A stretch of DNA of 64,000 nucleotides from Anisakis pegreffii (GCA_035041965.1 JAPYMA010001112.1:1-64000); one strand, 5' to 3'. Numbered from the stretch's first letter, positions 22,125-36,500 are shown. Program-made: numbers and translations. The notes: a model not told the origin generated them from the letters alone.

Positions 22125-24943
22125 TCACGTTGACGATGATGATGATGCACTGACAGTGCACAACAACGGTTTCACACCAGATATCTGAAACCATCCGAAA
22201 TTATCCGCATCAATAAAACCAATCTTATCGTCCCAACTTTCCATCAATTTATCGAATGTTTTGGAGTCGAATTTCTGAAAGAAATATTATTCGTACTGGT
22301 ATCAATAACAATATTATTATGACAACCAAATTCACTTGCAAATTCTAAACAAACGCAGCATTCGACAGGGTAGTGAAATTAGGAGCGAGAAAAAACCTCA
22401 AGAAACTTGTCCTTTTCTTGTAGTGCTTTAGTGCGTTCTTCAATGAGAATTTGACGAAGTCGTTTCGTTTGATTCATCCCTTCAACATCCACGAAGCCAC
22501 TTGCCTTAGCGAGCTGTAGAAATTTTCAGTTATGTAAAATTTATGAAAATAAAATCTTTCACCAGAAAATCATCATTTCATTAATTCTCTATTGAAATAA
22601 ATCCGCACAATTATTACACGTTCAAACATGCATTTTAGCACAAAATACAAACTGAAAATAAAACTGTGTGAAATGCAAACCTCGACGTGCTCATCCAGTG
22701 TTCTCAAATAATACCGTCGGCTGCTAACATAAGCTTCGAAGTTCTTTATCCATGCACCATGACCTTTCCCATAAACGGTGATTAAAAACTTACCACCCGG
22801 TTTCAACCAGTCCTATTAAAAAAATCACTCAATAAGAATAATAACAACACCAATTTAAAACAATAACAACAGTAATGCTTTACAATAGCGATAACAATAC
22901 TAACAATAACTAAGATTATGACAATAATAATGGTGATGATAATAATAATAGCAAAAACGTCAATAATTATAACAATAATACTAACGACCGCAATAGCGTC
23001 GAGCATTTAAAATAGCTGGAACTGAAATCAGCAGAAAACAGTTGAAAAAAAGGGAAGAAAAGGCGTGAAGTTCAACGAAAAAAGTGAAACGAACAAGAAT
23101 ATTGCTGAAAATGATGCGCATGTGTTCAACGTGATGCAAGCAATCGCGACTGAACACGTAGTCGAAATGATTCGACGGAAATTTGTAATTGAGTGCATCA
23201 CAAATTTGGTATCGAATGCGAGTGTCTTTATCGTCTTGTAAACGATCCATTCCAGTCGCCAGCATATTTGCGCTTATATCAATTCCGTGTACCAACAAGC
23301 CAAATTCCTTCAAGTAAGCAACATTTCACTAGCCAATTAAAAGCAATCGCACGCAGTCACTTACTTTCGCTGCTTGACGTGCACCACCTCCGATACCCAC
23401 ACCGATATCCAACATTTTCGAAGCAACTTTAAGTTCACCGAATCTTTTCAGTACTTTTAAATTCTCTTCATAGCCACCTACAATAAATAACTTCTATGCA
23501 ATCAACTCAAGTAACCAGTCAAGCAGTTCATTGCCTCTTCAATGTCCAATCATTCAATTCAATTAAATCATACCGGGGCTGATGAAGTGATTACCAAACA
23601 CCCATTCATACGCACGAATACCTTCATCTGTATATTGTGTTGTATCCAAAAAGTCACGAAAAGTTTTCTTTTCAGTTTTCGCTTTTTCTTCATTACTACC
23701 ATTTGCCACATGCTCTGAATGTTGCTTCTTTTTGAGAACCCACAAAAAGTCGAAGAAATTTCGCGTTGTCTGAAACTATTGAGAGATATGAATAAAATCA
23801 TCAAAAGCAACAAAACCGTGCTGTCTAGTTTGATTTCAAATATTATCACCACATTACAAAACATATTATAATATGAACTAACAAACGAACAATAACTAAC
23901 GTGAATTGTTGCGTTCAGTTGTTTCAAGGAGTAGAAATCGAAACCAGCAACATCACTGGTACTATCATCTAGCCGATCACTGAATAAATCAAAGAAACTT
24001 GTGAACTGACACACTTTTTCGGTCGCTCGATAACCATCTGTAATTGAAACGCTATTAATGCTCCCAATAATCAAAACAATAACAGTAAAATACTCATTAC
24101 TGCTGACAAAAATATTCTAAAACTTGTGTGCGTTTTATGATAATGGAGAAAAAACCAACGAACATACCAAGATCTTCACGAATAATCGCCACGCCGTCAT
24201 TTTTTAACACTTTCAAAATCGATTTAGCCAACGAATCTAGTTCAGATGGTTTATCAATTAACTGAAATTTACTTAAAATAATGAGATAAGAAAAACAGCA
24301 ATAAAACTTTCAGTGGTGATAATAATAATATAAAGTAAATGAATAATAATAGTAGAAATAATAACCATAATAATGTTTTCTGCAAAAAGCAATACTGATT
24401 ACCTACATGATCTTCAACAATCAGTTTGCTGATTATGACTGCATCAAAAACATTTATTCCTCTTGAAGCACTCTCACACAGACCTTTCAAACCGTTCTCA
24501 ATAAGTGTACAGTTCACTTTTTTTTCTTCCAATAATTCCATCAACGTTCTGCTAAAATACACAACTCATTCAGAAAATAACGACTGATGACATTCTGAAT
24601 AAAACTGAACAGTTATAATCATATGAATAAATAGAATCAAGGATAAAAGAATAGGATCATACGAAATCAGTTATCATCATATGTGAATAAATCAATTATC
24701 ATCGTCATCGATCCTTACAGAATCACAACTGAAGGGATATTTCGTATTTGATAGCATTGCCAATCCAGGTAATATGAGGACCGTCGACATTAATCTGGTA
24801 ATTAGGTATAAAACAACAATGAAAGTAATTCACCATTCACTACTGCCCTTTGCAACCACCACCAATACATTTTCGATGGCTGTTGAGTCTTTCATCGACA
24901 GCTCATATAAAGCGCTCAAAATTTCTCGCTCAGCTGCAGGCAT
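22125..24943 (-). CDS. pmt-2: Phosphoethanolamine N-methyltransferase, PMT-2 type
   Basis: Nine firm minus-strand exons (24407-24551, 24168-24261, 23901-24037, 23574-23769, 23365-23477, 23095-23307, 22681-22812, 22397-22513, 22125-22274) join in phase and encode 431 residues ending [10 protein letters not shown]. The C-terminal half is a SAM-dependent methyltransferase: motif [15 protein letters not shown], an acidic residue after the second strand in HGIDIS, then [21 protein letters not shown] and [16 protein letters not shown]. This is the PMT-2 domain that methylates phospho-monomethylethanolamine onward to phosphocholine for phosphatidylcholine synthesis in the cytosol; the N-terminal half is the degenerate portion typical of nematode PMT-2. 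The start is unresolved: an ATG exon 24834-24943 ([10 protein letters not shown]) fits in phase directly onto 24551, while a likely-looking exon between them (24719-24794) shifts frame or creates a stop at both joins. A TTTTAG acceptor at 25052 may be the trans-splice site. Intron 22813-23094 is rich in AAT/AAC repeats. Confidence 0.93.
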
Positions 24944-25051
24944 TTTTTCGTTTAGTTTCACACTTCTCCTTGCAATTTGTCCACAAATTCCACCAGCAGT
25001 CGGTATTTGTCGCAATGAGCGATTTCTTTTAAGTGCTAACCAATCCAAGTA

Positions 25052-27449
25052 CTAAAAGTAATGAAGTAATCAATCGCAACCGCAAAAGTAACCCATCGCA
25101 ACGTATGCATTATAACTAATTACCGAAAATCCTTGATTAAGACTGTAATTAGATAATGACTACGAAAATCTCATCAATCAATCGCTCGTCAACTAATCGC
25201 CTCCAATCAAAGCTATCGTAAAGCTCTTTCAGTAATCAGCCTTCTCCAGAACAAACCAATAGAAAAAAAGGAAACAAAATTACATTTAAATTGAAAAATG
25301 ACTGACTGAAAATTATATGTTAGAGAAAGAAGACTGAATTTTTGAAAATTCCAATAACCAAAAATGGCGTACGAATTGATGAATTTATAGATGTTCATGG
25401 TTAATGGTAATGGTTGGTTGTAATAGTGAAAGAACGCAAATAAAAATTTAAAAATCTTTTACGAGAAAATTTTGTGCGACTAAATATTAGATAATAATGA
25501 AATGAGAATGGTTCGATCATTTGGTCACCTTATCATTACCGGGAAATGGAACCACTTCAAAGTGTTCCCATTCCATAAGCATCAGTTGACATGTCAATGG
25601 CATTTCGTGACTCTCTTTGCAAAGTGCTCATTAATCAACATTCTCATAAACAAAAAACCTGTTTATTGCGTTTATTGCGATTAGTGATGTAATTAGTTTG
25701 TTGATAGACAATCTGATAGGTAAATACATCAAATACACTCAGCACAGTATTTTCTTTCGGTACAGCTCATAATGAGTATAAGGCGTAAGGCTTATGAATC
25801 CATTAGCTTATTGTTTTCATGCATACAACCGAGCCAGTAAATGTCCTTCTACCTTAAAGGTTTCACAGAAGAAACAAGTAACATCATACGAGTACAAGCA
25901 GCTTATCACTGATACATATGCTTGTTTATCAATGAAATATGAAAGCTTATGTTGACTTCTTCAATACACTCGGCAAAATAACATTTTCTATTCAAGATCC
26001 ATTCCCGTTTAGAACAGCGCATTATTTCATCGCCAAATTGATTTCAACACCAACTGATCGGATAGGCACTCAGCACACAACGCCTGATTTTCTGCAAATT
26101 CACTTTGATAATCGTTCGTCTTTGTTTAGGCGCAGTTTGTGCTGGTTGTTCATTTTGAGTGTTCACTGCACGACTGATTCTAAGCATCGGTCTTATGACC
26201 TTGTATCTTCTTCTTGTTTTCGTTGGATCTTTTTCGAAGTCATAATTAATTAATCACTCGCAATCAATCTGTTTGCTTCCTTCTCAAACCCCAATCATTT
26301 TCTTCTGTAACGACATCGCTCGTCACAAGTTGAATACTACTGCCAAACCACTTATCTACTCATTTCATGTGTTGTCTTCAATTTTATGGTGAATGACGAA
26401 CGAACGCAAACTAAACTTACCTATGCAACAACAACAACGATAGTCATAACACAACACCTAACTGCATCGCAAACATTTTAAAATTGATGAAATTTTTTCA
26501 TGAACGAATGAACAAGTAAACGAACCAGAACTCTATTGTGCTAACAACATCACTTTGGCATGTGCTTTACAGATAAATTTATTGCCCAATTATACCTTTT
26601 TGTTGAGGACATTTCTGTAATCTCAATAAAAACGTAGTTGACGATGACATTGAAGTTAAAACAATTGAATTTACATGCCAACTGTGACCACTGAACATCA
26701 CCATTGCTCACGCCAAGCGTCATAACTCTTCTAACTTAACAATTGACGACAAAATTCAAGAAGATTTCTGTTTTGCTCAATCTCGGCTATAACATGGTAT
26801 ATATGATGATTTAAAATTTTGCCTTTCGGATAGGTACCAATTGAAATTATCTGTTGCATTTTTGCAGTTAACGCGAAATCGAAAATCTCGAACAAATGTC
26901 GATCACTAGCAAATCGATCAGCTATGTTTTATTCTCCCGGATCTGCGCTACAAAATGATATATGATTTGCCCGGATTTATTCCCGTTGAATAGGTAAGAA
27001 ATTCACATTTCTGAACATATATCAAATGAAGATCGCACTTCCGTCACTTGGCGAACTGTCGTAATTGGCGAAGTGTGTACGTACCCTTTAGACTCCGATG
27101 TGGGTGTCTGCCGAAAAATGCTTTAATTTATCTTATGCAGTTGTACGATTATCCGGATATCCGGATAACTTGCCTAGCTCGGAAACGGAAAATTAATAAT
27201 ATACAGTCTTTTGTGCATTGACTCATTTTTCGCTCACAGTAGAATTCCCGTAGGATTTGTTCTAGATGGAACTGCGGCATTGTTCATAAACATAATCATA
27301 TTCCGCTTAATTAAGAATTTATATTTCAGTTCTTGATAATCGAGACGATAGTATTTCTACGCTGAAAAAAGAAATACGACATTATACGGAACAGGAACAG
27401 TTCTTTACTGATTAACCAACATTTTGTAGTAATTTCACTGGAATTTTGA
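25052..27449. other. Intergenic stretch between divergent pmt-2 and dcap-2
   Basis: No gene supported. As pmt-2 and dcap-2 point away from each other, the 2.4 kb should contain both promoters. It carries a perfect 20-base palindrome (27149-27168). Open frames such as 25939-26253 have no family features. Confidence 0.55.
27149..27168. repeat. Perfect 20-base palindrome TTATCCGGATATCCGGATAA
   Basis: The sequence is its own reverse complement and contains two overlapping TCCGGA cores. It lies 280 bases upstream of the dcap-2 start, so it could bind a dimeric factor; nothing more can be said from sequence. Confidence 0.9.
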
Positions 27450-30400
27450 ATGATGCCGTCGCAGACAGCGCAGAATAAGGTTGAATTTCAGTTTTTTATT
27501 TGTTACTGTTGTTGAGCTCGTTGGCTCATCATCATTGTTGGAAGGCATTTAATCTGAACTGGCTCATCACTTTTCATCTTCATGAAAACTATAATGTTAT
27601 ACTTGGTTCAAATGGATCGAGATTTTTCAATATTCATTGTTTCGCATGAAACTGTGGTTTAATTAATTGAAGATGCATTAATTTACCTGAGTTAATTTCT
27701 TCTGAATGAGCAAATATCTATTTTGTTAGCATGGTCGAATGCTTACGAACAGTCGGTTAATGGAAAATGCTGGTCAGTAAAGTTCTAGTACTTCTGTGTT
27801 GTTCTATTTAATGTGGGCAAAATTTTCAGAAATCATCGCGTAAGAAAATCGTTTCAGCTTCTGATTCAGCTAACGATGATCGTACATCATCCCATCCGTC
27901 TTCTTCTGGTATTTCTTAGAAATTTTGCTCATTTCTTACCGAATGAATATACGTTCGCTAAAGGTTTGGTTCATTATTGAGCCAAATTATGTGAATACAA
28001 CTCAAGCTCATTTGTATTTGTTATGTGCGTGCTTAGTTTTGATTAGAAGTCATTTTCTGGAAGCGAGTGCTAGCGCAGACAATGTCTATCTGCATTAGAT
28101 TTTACCGAAAAATCTGAAATTCTACGAGTTCTTACGTTAGCTTTCGGCTTGGTTGAATAGTGAAGCACTGATCGAGGTGTTTTCCTCTCTCAGGTGCGCA
28201 GTTATCTCGAGCAGATGAACAGAGGCCACCACGAATCACCCCGTCGGGTTCATCGCGGAAATTTCATTCACAAAGAGGCACACAATCTAATCGTGCTCAA
28301 AAGCAACAACAGAATTCATCAGATGCTAAACAGATGTCACAAAATTCCTCGGGCTCTGGTGATTTATCATCTATTCCAATTGGTTATTTCATTCTTCATG
28401 ATGCGTTTATTGCATTTTCGTTCAATGTTCTCAAATGTTAGTGCGATTTTCTGTCATAACTCTGTAATATTTTAACAGATAAATCCAGTCATTCACGTCA
28501 ATCACGAGCTGGAAGAGCTGGAGAGAGTGGCCAACGTACTGTTGGAGCACGCTTTGTGAAGCAAATGGCACCTGGTAGTTTTCGAGTGTTCATATCATCA
28601 TTATCGTCACTATTAGCACTTGTATTGATCATCACTATTACCGCTCCAACTAAAAGCTCATATCTTCTAATGCGTAGACTCAAACAAGTTATCTTCATCT
28701 TACACATTTTGCAGGTCGTGCCCAAGAAGAGGTCTACACAGCGCTCGGCTATTGTGAGCCATATGATGCACGAATAAAACGCCCTAAACCCGCCGTACAG
28801 GTACGGAGTCCTTTTTCAGTATAAATAATTCTTGGTTTTCTCATACTTTTGATAACGTACAAATTTGCGTCAAAGTGGTGATTGAGTTACTTATTTTCTT
28901 GATGAGCATTTGAAGCTTATTACGAGTTTATGCGTCCCCTCTCTCCCCTCAGCTTCATTTCCATTAGTTAATGTTTAATTTCGATAGTTTCTATTTCAAA
29001 TCTTATTCATGATTTCGTCATAATAATTTGGTTCAGGGAATAGTTATAAGTGCCATCTGTCCATGGTTACGAACATCTGATTCAATAGTAGTTTAAGGTG
29101 TATCAGAACAGAACATTTATTAATTCAACGCTAACACCAAATAACAATAATAATAACAATAACAATGGTGTCGGTAATCGTCAGACGGCTGGTCCGTCAG
29201 GTGGCTGGAATACTGGTAATAATCGTGGTGCGTCATCGCAGTATCCGGGTGGTTTCGGGGCGCCGATTCCCGAAGATGTCCTCAATGATATTTGTTTCAG
29301 ATTTCTTATCAATATACCAGAAGAAGAGGTTTGCATTTTCAATTCGCCATATCTCAAATATAATATTAAGACAAAATAAGAGTTAAAACAAAATCAAAAC
29401 ACTAATGTAAGGTATAAGATGAAACAAATGTCATTTGTAACGGTGACATATTCTGTATTATTGACGATGGAAGTTTGCGTTATCGAATCCAAGATTTAGG
29501 TATTTGACAGTATAAATGTGTTTAATATGGCCTAGTGAATTTAAGATTATTATAAGTTGGTCCGAATGTTGGTCAATTTCATCGTTCACATAGAAATAAT
29601 CGAGTGGTCACAAAATGTTTTCAGTTCCTTTTCGTTTCAATTCAGTTTCATTCCAGAAAAGTAATGTGATTCGAATTTGTTTTCAAATCGAGTTGGCACA
29701 TTGGTTCTACATCGACTTCTATTGCAAAGGTGACGCGGTTACTCCAAAATGCAATGAAATTGGATTGAGAGACTTCATTCGGTCGGTTTTTTGTTTGCAT
29801 TTTTGTCTTTTCTTTGTTAAATTTCATCGCCGACGTTGTTAATTCTTATTGACATTTTTTATTTCAGGCAAATTTTCAACCACTGTGATTTTCTGTCCGA
29901 GTTTTCGGGTCAAGTTGATCAGGTGGGTATGCTGAATGTTTACTTCTGTTAAGTTTCGTGGTTTTGAGACAGAGTTCATGATTAATCGCCAATTGTGGAC
30001 GTTGTTTGTATGAATTTATTTGTGTGGAATTGTCTGATGTTTACACGGCTCATTGCTGGACGCGTCGTATTTTTCATGTTGAGTGCGTTGTTGCTTCAGG
30101 TGATCGAAAAGTGGCGTGAGTACAAGTCATCAGTGCCAACGTACGGTGCTATCTTGTTGGACAGCTCGTTAAATTATGTGCTGTTGGTGCAAGGATATTA
30201 TGCGAGAAACAGCTGGGGGTTCCCGAAGGGAAAGGTTCTTCTTTCTGTAGATATATCATGCTCGTGGTTTACGAATGTTTAGCTTTTCAGATGATTCTAT
30301 TTTAAATGAAATGTAGCTGATTTTAAGATGGAGTCCAATAAGACAGATTGCCTGAAAGTAGTTGACGAATAGGTATTATTGTGTTGATTGATGTCAGGAG

Positions 30401-33400
30401 GTGATGACTGAATATTTTTGAATTCATTGAATAGTTTTAATGATTCTTGAAGCTGAACTCAGTGAAAAAGCGCTTTGTTGTATCGGACTTGAAATTGGAT
30501 ATTAAATATTGTTGAAGGTGAATGAAAGTGAAGAGCCAACAGATTGTGCGGCACGTGAAGTACTCGAGGAGGTTGGCTTTGATATCAGTGAAAAGATTCG
30601 CGATAATCGTTTAATCCAGAAGTTCATTAACGAAACATTGACACGTCTCTACATTGTCACCGACGTACCAGTGGACTTTCAGTTTGCACCAAAAACCAGA
30701 AATGAAATCGGGTTCGTTTTAATTTGAATATCGCTGCTGTTATTATTATTTGTGTAAATTCAATTGAGCATCATATTTTCCAGCAAAATTCAATGGTTCT
30801 CGGTGTGGGATCTGCCAACAGATCGAAACAACCAGAAAGCTTGTGAGCGTATCGGTTTGGTGCCGAACAACTTCTACACAGTGATGCCGTTTGTTAATGA
30901 TCTACAGGCGTACATTATAAGACACCAAAATAAGCGTAATAAAATGAAGCCAAAGGTCAGTTTGTACAATATTTTTCAAAAGAAACGTTGAATCAATTAA
31001 GTTTGATTTCGAAAATTCCACCTCATTCTAGTATTACATTGATAAGTGTTAATTATCAATTATGATGAATTGTTCGTGATATTCAGATAATACTTGACAG
31101 AATTGTTATGCTAGTTGTGAGATACTTGAGTTTGAGTATGAGAAATTTACATCTCATCAGTCAATTCAGATGATTAATCCAGTGAAAATTGGTGAACGCT
31201 CAGCAAGTGCTTTCGACCCAGTTCTTCCACATCGTTAGTTACTTCGATCAGTTACTCATCCATTCAAGTAATCAATATAAATCTTTCCAAATCAAACATT
31301 CTTTCATGTTTGATTGTTCTTGGTTATCTATAATAACCTGCTCTCGTTTTATCCAGTCTCCATTAATTTATACGTACAGTCTATTTGAAGTGCTTATTTT
31401 ATGTGTGTTTGTGTGATTTATGATTCAATGAAACGTTCCTTCAATCAAGGACTAAACCAGTCGATCAGTATTGATTCATATCTGTGTTTTCTTCATCAAA
31501 GCTGTTGCATGCACTAGATTTGTTTGCAGAAAAGCTGGAATTCATACCATCTGTATTCACATCTCTATTTCCTGGCGTACTGGATCCGTGTGCGTCAGCA
31601 ACAACAGGATCAGGAGTATCTTCATCGCTGACACTTCAGAATCAAAACGCAAGCTCTGTTCCGTCATTAATTTCAAATCGTCACTCACCAACTTCGGCCT
31701 TCTTCAAGCCACTCTCGACCACTTCGACGCAAATTCCTGTATCATTCACTGGTCCGTCGTTCCTTCAACTTGTCACCAGTGGCGTTGGCGTCAGTGATCT
31801 TGGTAATAATGCCGCGCAATCACCGGGTAGGTTTTTCGTTGGTTATTTTAGATTTTTGGTTGTTTCGCGATTTATCGATTCGTTTTTTTTTTTTGTTGAT
31901 TTCTTGTTTTGGTCTGTTAGATTCTATCAAATAATGTCAGAAATATTCGTTATATTGTACCGTATTGTCGGCTGTAATTGCTCATTTGCGTTACTATTTG
32001 TAAGTGTGTTTCGTGTATTTTATTTGTGTAAAGAAGTGCACTGTTCAAGAGTTACATTTTTATCGGTTTCAAACGTTTGATTGGAAATGTGTCGAGGAAT
32101 TAGTGAATGAATCGAGTTGATAACGTCGCATTGTTTAGATGAGCACATTCGATCGAATGCTGTGGCACGTCCTGTTGCAACCGTACCGAAACCTCGTATT
32201 CCACCTTTGGGTCATCCTGTCTATGAGGTCTCGAAACGTCATAATAACAATAACAATAATACGAACAATAATGATCGTAAAAGTTTATCGGTTCGTTTAT
32301 TAGAGCAATTTTCGTTCGGATACACTGACTGTGAAATTGTGCGTTTTTGATGATTATGGTGAATCAAGCTGAAAGAATGTGCAAGATAAAATTTAAAGGT
32401 TGACGTCAAAGAAGAAATAAAGGAAGAGCCACTGGTGGCGATATGTGCACAACAGCCGCATCAACAACTAAAGCAACAGTCTCAACCGCAGACGAACACT
32501 GCTATGAATAGTATGGTTCAACAAGACCAAACAAACTTGTTGATGAGCACAAATGACATAAGCCCGAAAAGTCAGAGTTCGATTGTTGGTACAGGCGTAG
32601 GAGCGTCGAGTGTAACTGGTGGGCCTGTGGCCGGGGCTAGTGCTCCAGGAGTTTGTGTGCAAAAACCGAAGGAGACGAGTGCTCAGCGACGAGCTCGTAG
32701 ACTAAGAAATCGCAAATCAGAACGTGAAACGGATGGTGGCGATGAGAGGTTGTTGAACATGACTGGAACAGCCGCAAATGCATCACTGCCGAATAATGCA
32801 GCTGATGAGTTGTTGATGAATTTGAGTATGGACTTGAATTTGAATCTGAGTACGATCATACCGACAGAAACACAATTTCACTTACAATTATCACCACAAA
32901 CATCACACATAAATACGAACAGTTTGTTGATGGATCAAACGTAAGTGCTCATTTTTGTGGATGTTTTGAATTGTGGTAATATGTAGTTTAACTTGTTTAT
33001 TCATTTCACATTCATGTGATTGTTAATCCAGTTCTTTATCTAATCAATTGACTTTTTCTGATATTTATTTGTCGGTTCATTTGTTTTTTCTTCTTTATTT
33101 TTTCAATGATGAGTTATGCAAATAACTGATTATAAGCGCGTAAGCGGTACCTCTGTGCTGTGATCCGAGCATATATACGTTTCATCATTGTTATCCTCTG
33201 ACTCAGTCATTTCTTTACCGCACAGTCATCGAAAACAACCTCAATTTCAGGGCATGAATCATTCAATGTTCTGTTTGAATCCATTATTCTCTTGAAGTAA
33301 TTGTTTGTGAGTAATTTTCAGGCCGTTTTCTCCTCGTGGTGATGAACCAATGATTCAGCTGTGTGAGGCATGGAGCAATTTTAAGGTATTTGTTATTGCG

Positions 33401-33543
33401 ATGTTTTGTTTTCTTTTGTTTTTTTTCGAAAGCTTTTAAATTCGCATGTAAGAATGTATTTCAGTGTATAATATTTCATCGGAAATTTTAATGTAACATA
33501 TTTTCAGCTGGATGTATCAAGACTATTCGTGGAAGTCGCATGA
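27450..33543 (+). CDS. dcap-2: mRNA-decapping enzyme 2 (Nudix hydrolase)
   Basis: Sixteen plus-strand exons (27450-27479, 27830-27908, 28194-28382, 28479-28574, 28715-28800, 29098-29328, 29657-29781, 29868-29922, 30100-30234, 30518-30711, 30784-30955, 31502-31826, 32139-32338, 32399-32940, 33322-33385, 33508-33543) give 852 residues, all phases matching. It removes the m7G cap from mRNA in the cytoplasm (P-bodies), releasing m7GDP and 5'-monophosphate RNA. Residues 1-215 are a Ser/Gln/Asn-rich extension; the N-terminal Dcp2 domain begins at [16 protein letters not shown] (about 217) and continues through [12 protein letters not shown]; the Nudix box spans 341-363, split by an intron after GK, with catalytic REVLEEVGF (Glu356, 359, 360). 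The end of the catalytic region is near 464. The C-terminal 390 residues are low complexity and finish with EAWSNFKLDVSRLF. ATG follows an in-frame TGA; ATTTTGTAG at 27421-27429 may be a trans-splice acceptor. The end of exon 13 is the least certain boundary. Confidence 0.95.
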
Positions 33544-36500
33544 GTAGTTTTCTCATAATTCGCGGAAATTTTCGTTATTTGATTATTTTGGTTGCAATTC
33601 TCAGCTTTTTGAATCTTTTTTGTAATTATTTAGAAAATTTTCACATATAATTTTGTGTGTTTGTTGTTTGAAACAAATTTTGTTCAAATGATGTTGAATT
33701 TTAGTGCAGTCGATGAAAGTCTTGTTTAGTTTACTGCTTTCCCCTTCTGAAGAAGATTTTCCCTCGAACTGTCTTGGTCTATTGATAATGTACAATTTTA
33801 TGCCATAAACCTTTCGCATTGTCTGTTTTCTCAGCATTCCCTTCATTGATTACACTCACAGCCAATAACGAGTGAATGCTTTTTTTCCGCTTAATCAATT
33901 CATCACTTCCTGCTGAACTTGTTTTCTGAAGAATTTTTAATCCAACATTCAAAACATCTAAAACAGTTGATGATTTCTTAACGCTCGGATAAAATCTTAA
34001 ATTGGGTGGGTTCTTGATTGTATACAATTCTGATTATTTTCATTTTGAGGTTCTCAAGTTAACCTAGCATTCGTTGGAGAATTTTCCAGTTGTGACTTGC
34101 TGTCTTGTTTGGCGTACTAGTTTTTTTGCTCTCATAAATTGTCACTTTTTATTGGAATGTGTTCGAAACGTCTTGAGTTCTGGTTGTAAAGTTGATGTGC
34201 ATTGAAAATGGTTACGTGACGATTGTGTTATGAGCAGATAACGAAGTGCATATGAAACTGATACGGCTGATAAGGGCATGATGTGCACTGCACTCACTTA
34301 TTGATGTTTTTGAAGTTAAACTTTTTGTGAATTTTGTTATTCATGCTTTTAATCAACTGACATTCGTGAATAATCTTTATTCATGTATATTGTATGTGTA
34401 GAGTTCTTTTGTTTTGTTCGATTGCTTTTGATTTAAAATGATTTGTGAGAAACGTTTTTGTTTCTATTAAGGAGCCAATATTTGTGTTGTTGTCTTGTTG
34501 ATATACCCTGATTTCTAGTATTCTTCTTTTGAAACTTCTGCAATCGGTAGTCTTTTCGAAATTCGTTCGCTTTCTATTTGTAATCGTTTTCAATTTTCAG
34601 TTATTTGTAATTTTCTTTGCAACCTTTCATTTCATCTAGCCAACAGCCAATTTTCTTTTTGAGTGCACAATTTCAAAAAATTCCCCCAACATCGAAATCC
34701 AAACGCCCATTAGTTTTTGTACATTTGCAGTCACATGGCTTATATTGTTTTCTTCTCGTCTCTTTATTTGTTGATAAACTACTATTTATCATAAGATTAT
34801 ACGTAGTCAATAAAGTTATCGAAATGAGTCCATGTTTGATGGAGTGCACTTGGCAGAATTTTCGCTTTTTCATTGTCAGTGAGGACTTGATGAATTCCTA
34901 AATTTAGTCTAAGCATTTTCGTTCAATTCTAGGTCAACTGAGTTGAATTAAAATGATCCACAAAATTGAGCTACCCGATTGGAATCGTTTCAGTACGTTT
35001 CAGCCATATGGATGAGGGAATTGTCTGTTTCCACACAAATTCACTATTCAAGATGAGTTATTTATAATGCATTAGTCAGTTGTATTGGAAAAGTGGATTA
35101 CAACTGCATTAGAAAAATCGAATGTATTATCCAATCCTAACGTACTCAAACGGTGAACTAAATCAGTGCAGTTGCAACGACGACGTCTGATGCATTTCAC
35201 TTTTCACAAGTGTTCACATTCAGTCTATAGAGCCACTCAGAAAAAGAAGAAAAACAAGCGTTTCTAAAGAAGTTTTCACTATGAATGTAACGTAGAGTTC
35301 AGATAGATCAGTTGTTGTGTTTTGACTCACCGGTGGAGATATTGTTTCGCGATTATCTGCCGTTCAGTTGCATTCACTGGATATATATCAAATCATTATA
35401 CATTCTTCTAATATTGCACGTTTGGCCGACAGCAATTGCTATCTCAGATAAAGAAAACATCATTCGATTCATCTCGACGAAAGGAAATATCTTCCGATAA
35501 AATTACACATAACCGATTAAGTTATTCTATCGGATATTGAATGAGAATATTCAAAATTGGAGAAGATATGAAAAAAGCGAACAAACTAAAAAATCGAATT
35601 GCAGAAGATCTCGAACGATTGCAAAGAACATAAGGATTATTCCAGACAGGAAACCATCATTAAGAACAAACTGTTGATATTTGGAAAAGGACGAAATTTC
35701 ATCTAATGAACCGGATAATATGAGATATTAGGAAAAATACCTGATCTTGCTCAGTGAGATCAAATGCAGAATCGCAAATGAGCAAATGAGTTTCTCAGGG
35801 TTGAGAAGAAGCTGCTCAAAGTTTCAGTCATCCCTCGATCATGTTTCAGTTCAATTTCAATCGAATTCGATCGATTTTCGTGAACATTATTTATTTCATC
35901 GTTACTCTATCGAGTAGCTCGCATAACCTTGAAGAATTGAATGTAGGAAAGAGAACAGCAGTTCTTGTTCATTTTTTGCCAAACAATAGATGTTTTTGAA
36001 TTGCTTAGCTCAAGATATCAATTCGCTCTAGCAATCATCCTTACCATTCAACACCTGCCACTGTTGGAAACAACATTTTCATACAATCTCCACAACACAG
36101 ATACACCTCAAAAGTTTCGTTTTCGCTTCTTCGTTGCTTTCTGATCATCATTTCTGTGCGCTTAAACCCATTAATCTCCCTTGCAAAATCACCTTATTCA
36201 CTTGGGAAATCATCGAAATCAGTAATATCCTCCAATACATTTTGTAAAAGACGAAAAAATTCACAGGTATGAGATCAATCCAAAAACCACTTCATACTTC
36301 GATTTATCAGCTTATCAATTATTTTGACCATTAGAACACTCAATGATGCGTTGATCTAAACAACGATTGATGATCACTGCTATGTAATGAAACTGTAAAA
36401 TTCAACTTCTGATAAGAACATTTCATAATTCAATTACGAAACAATACCATAACACCAGCTAATCGGAATTCAGCTGAACTGTAGACTTCATAGGATCAAT

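Noticed and set aside
22813..23006. Minus-strand Ile/Val-rich open frame
   Set aside because: It is a translation of the AAT/AAC simple-sequence intron of pmt-2.
25939..26253. 104-codon plus-strand open frame
   Set aside because: No splice context, no family features, and it lies in the pmt-2/dcap-2 intergenic region.
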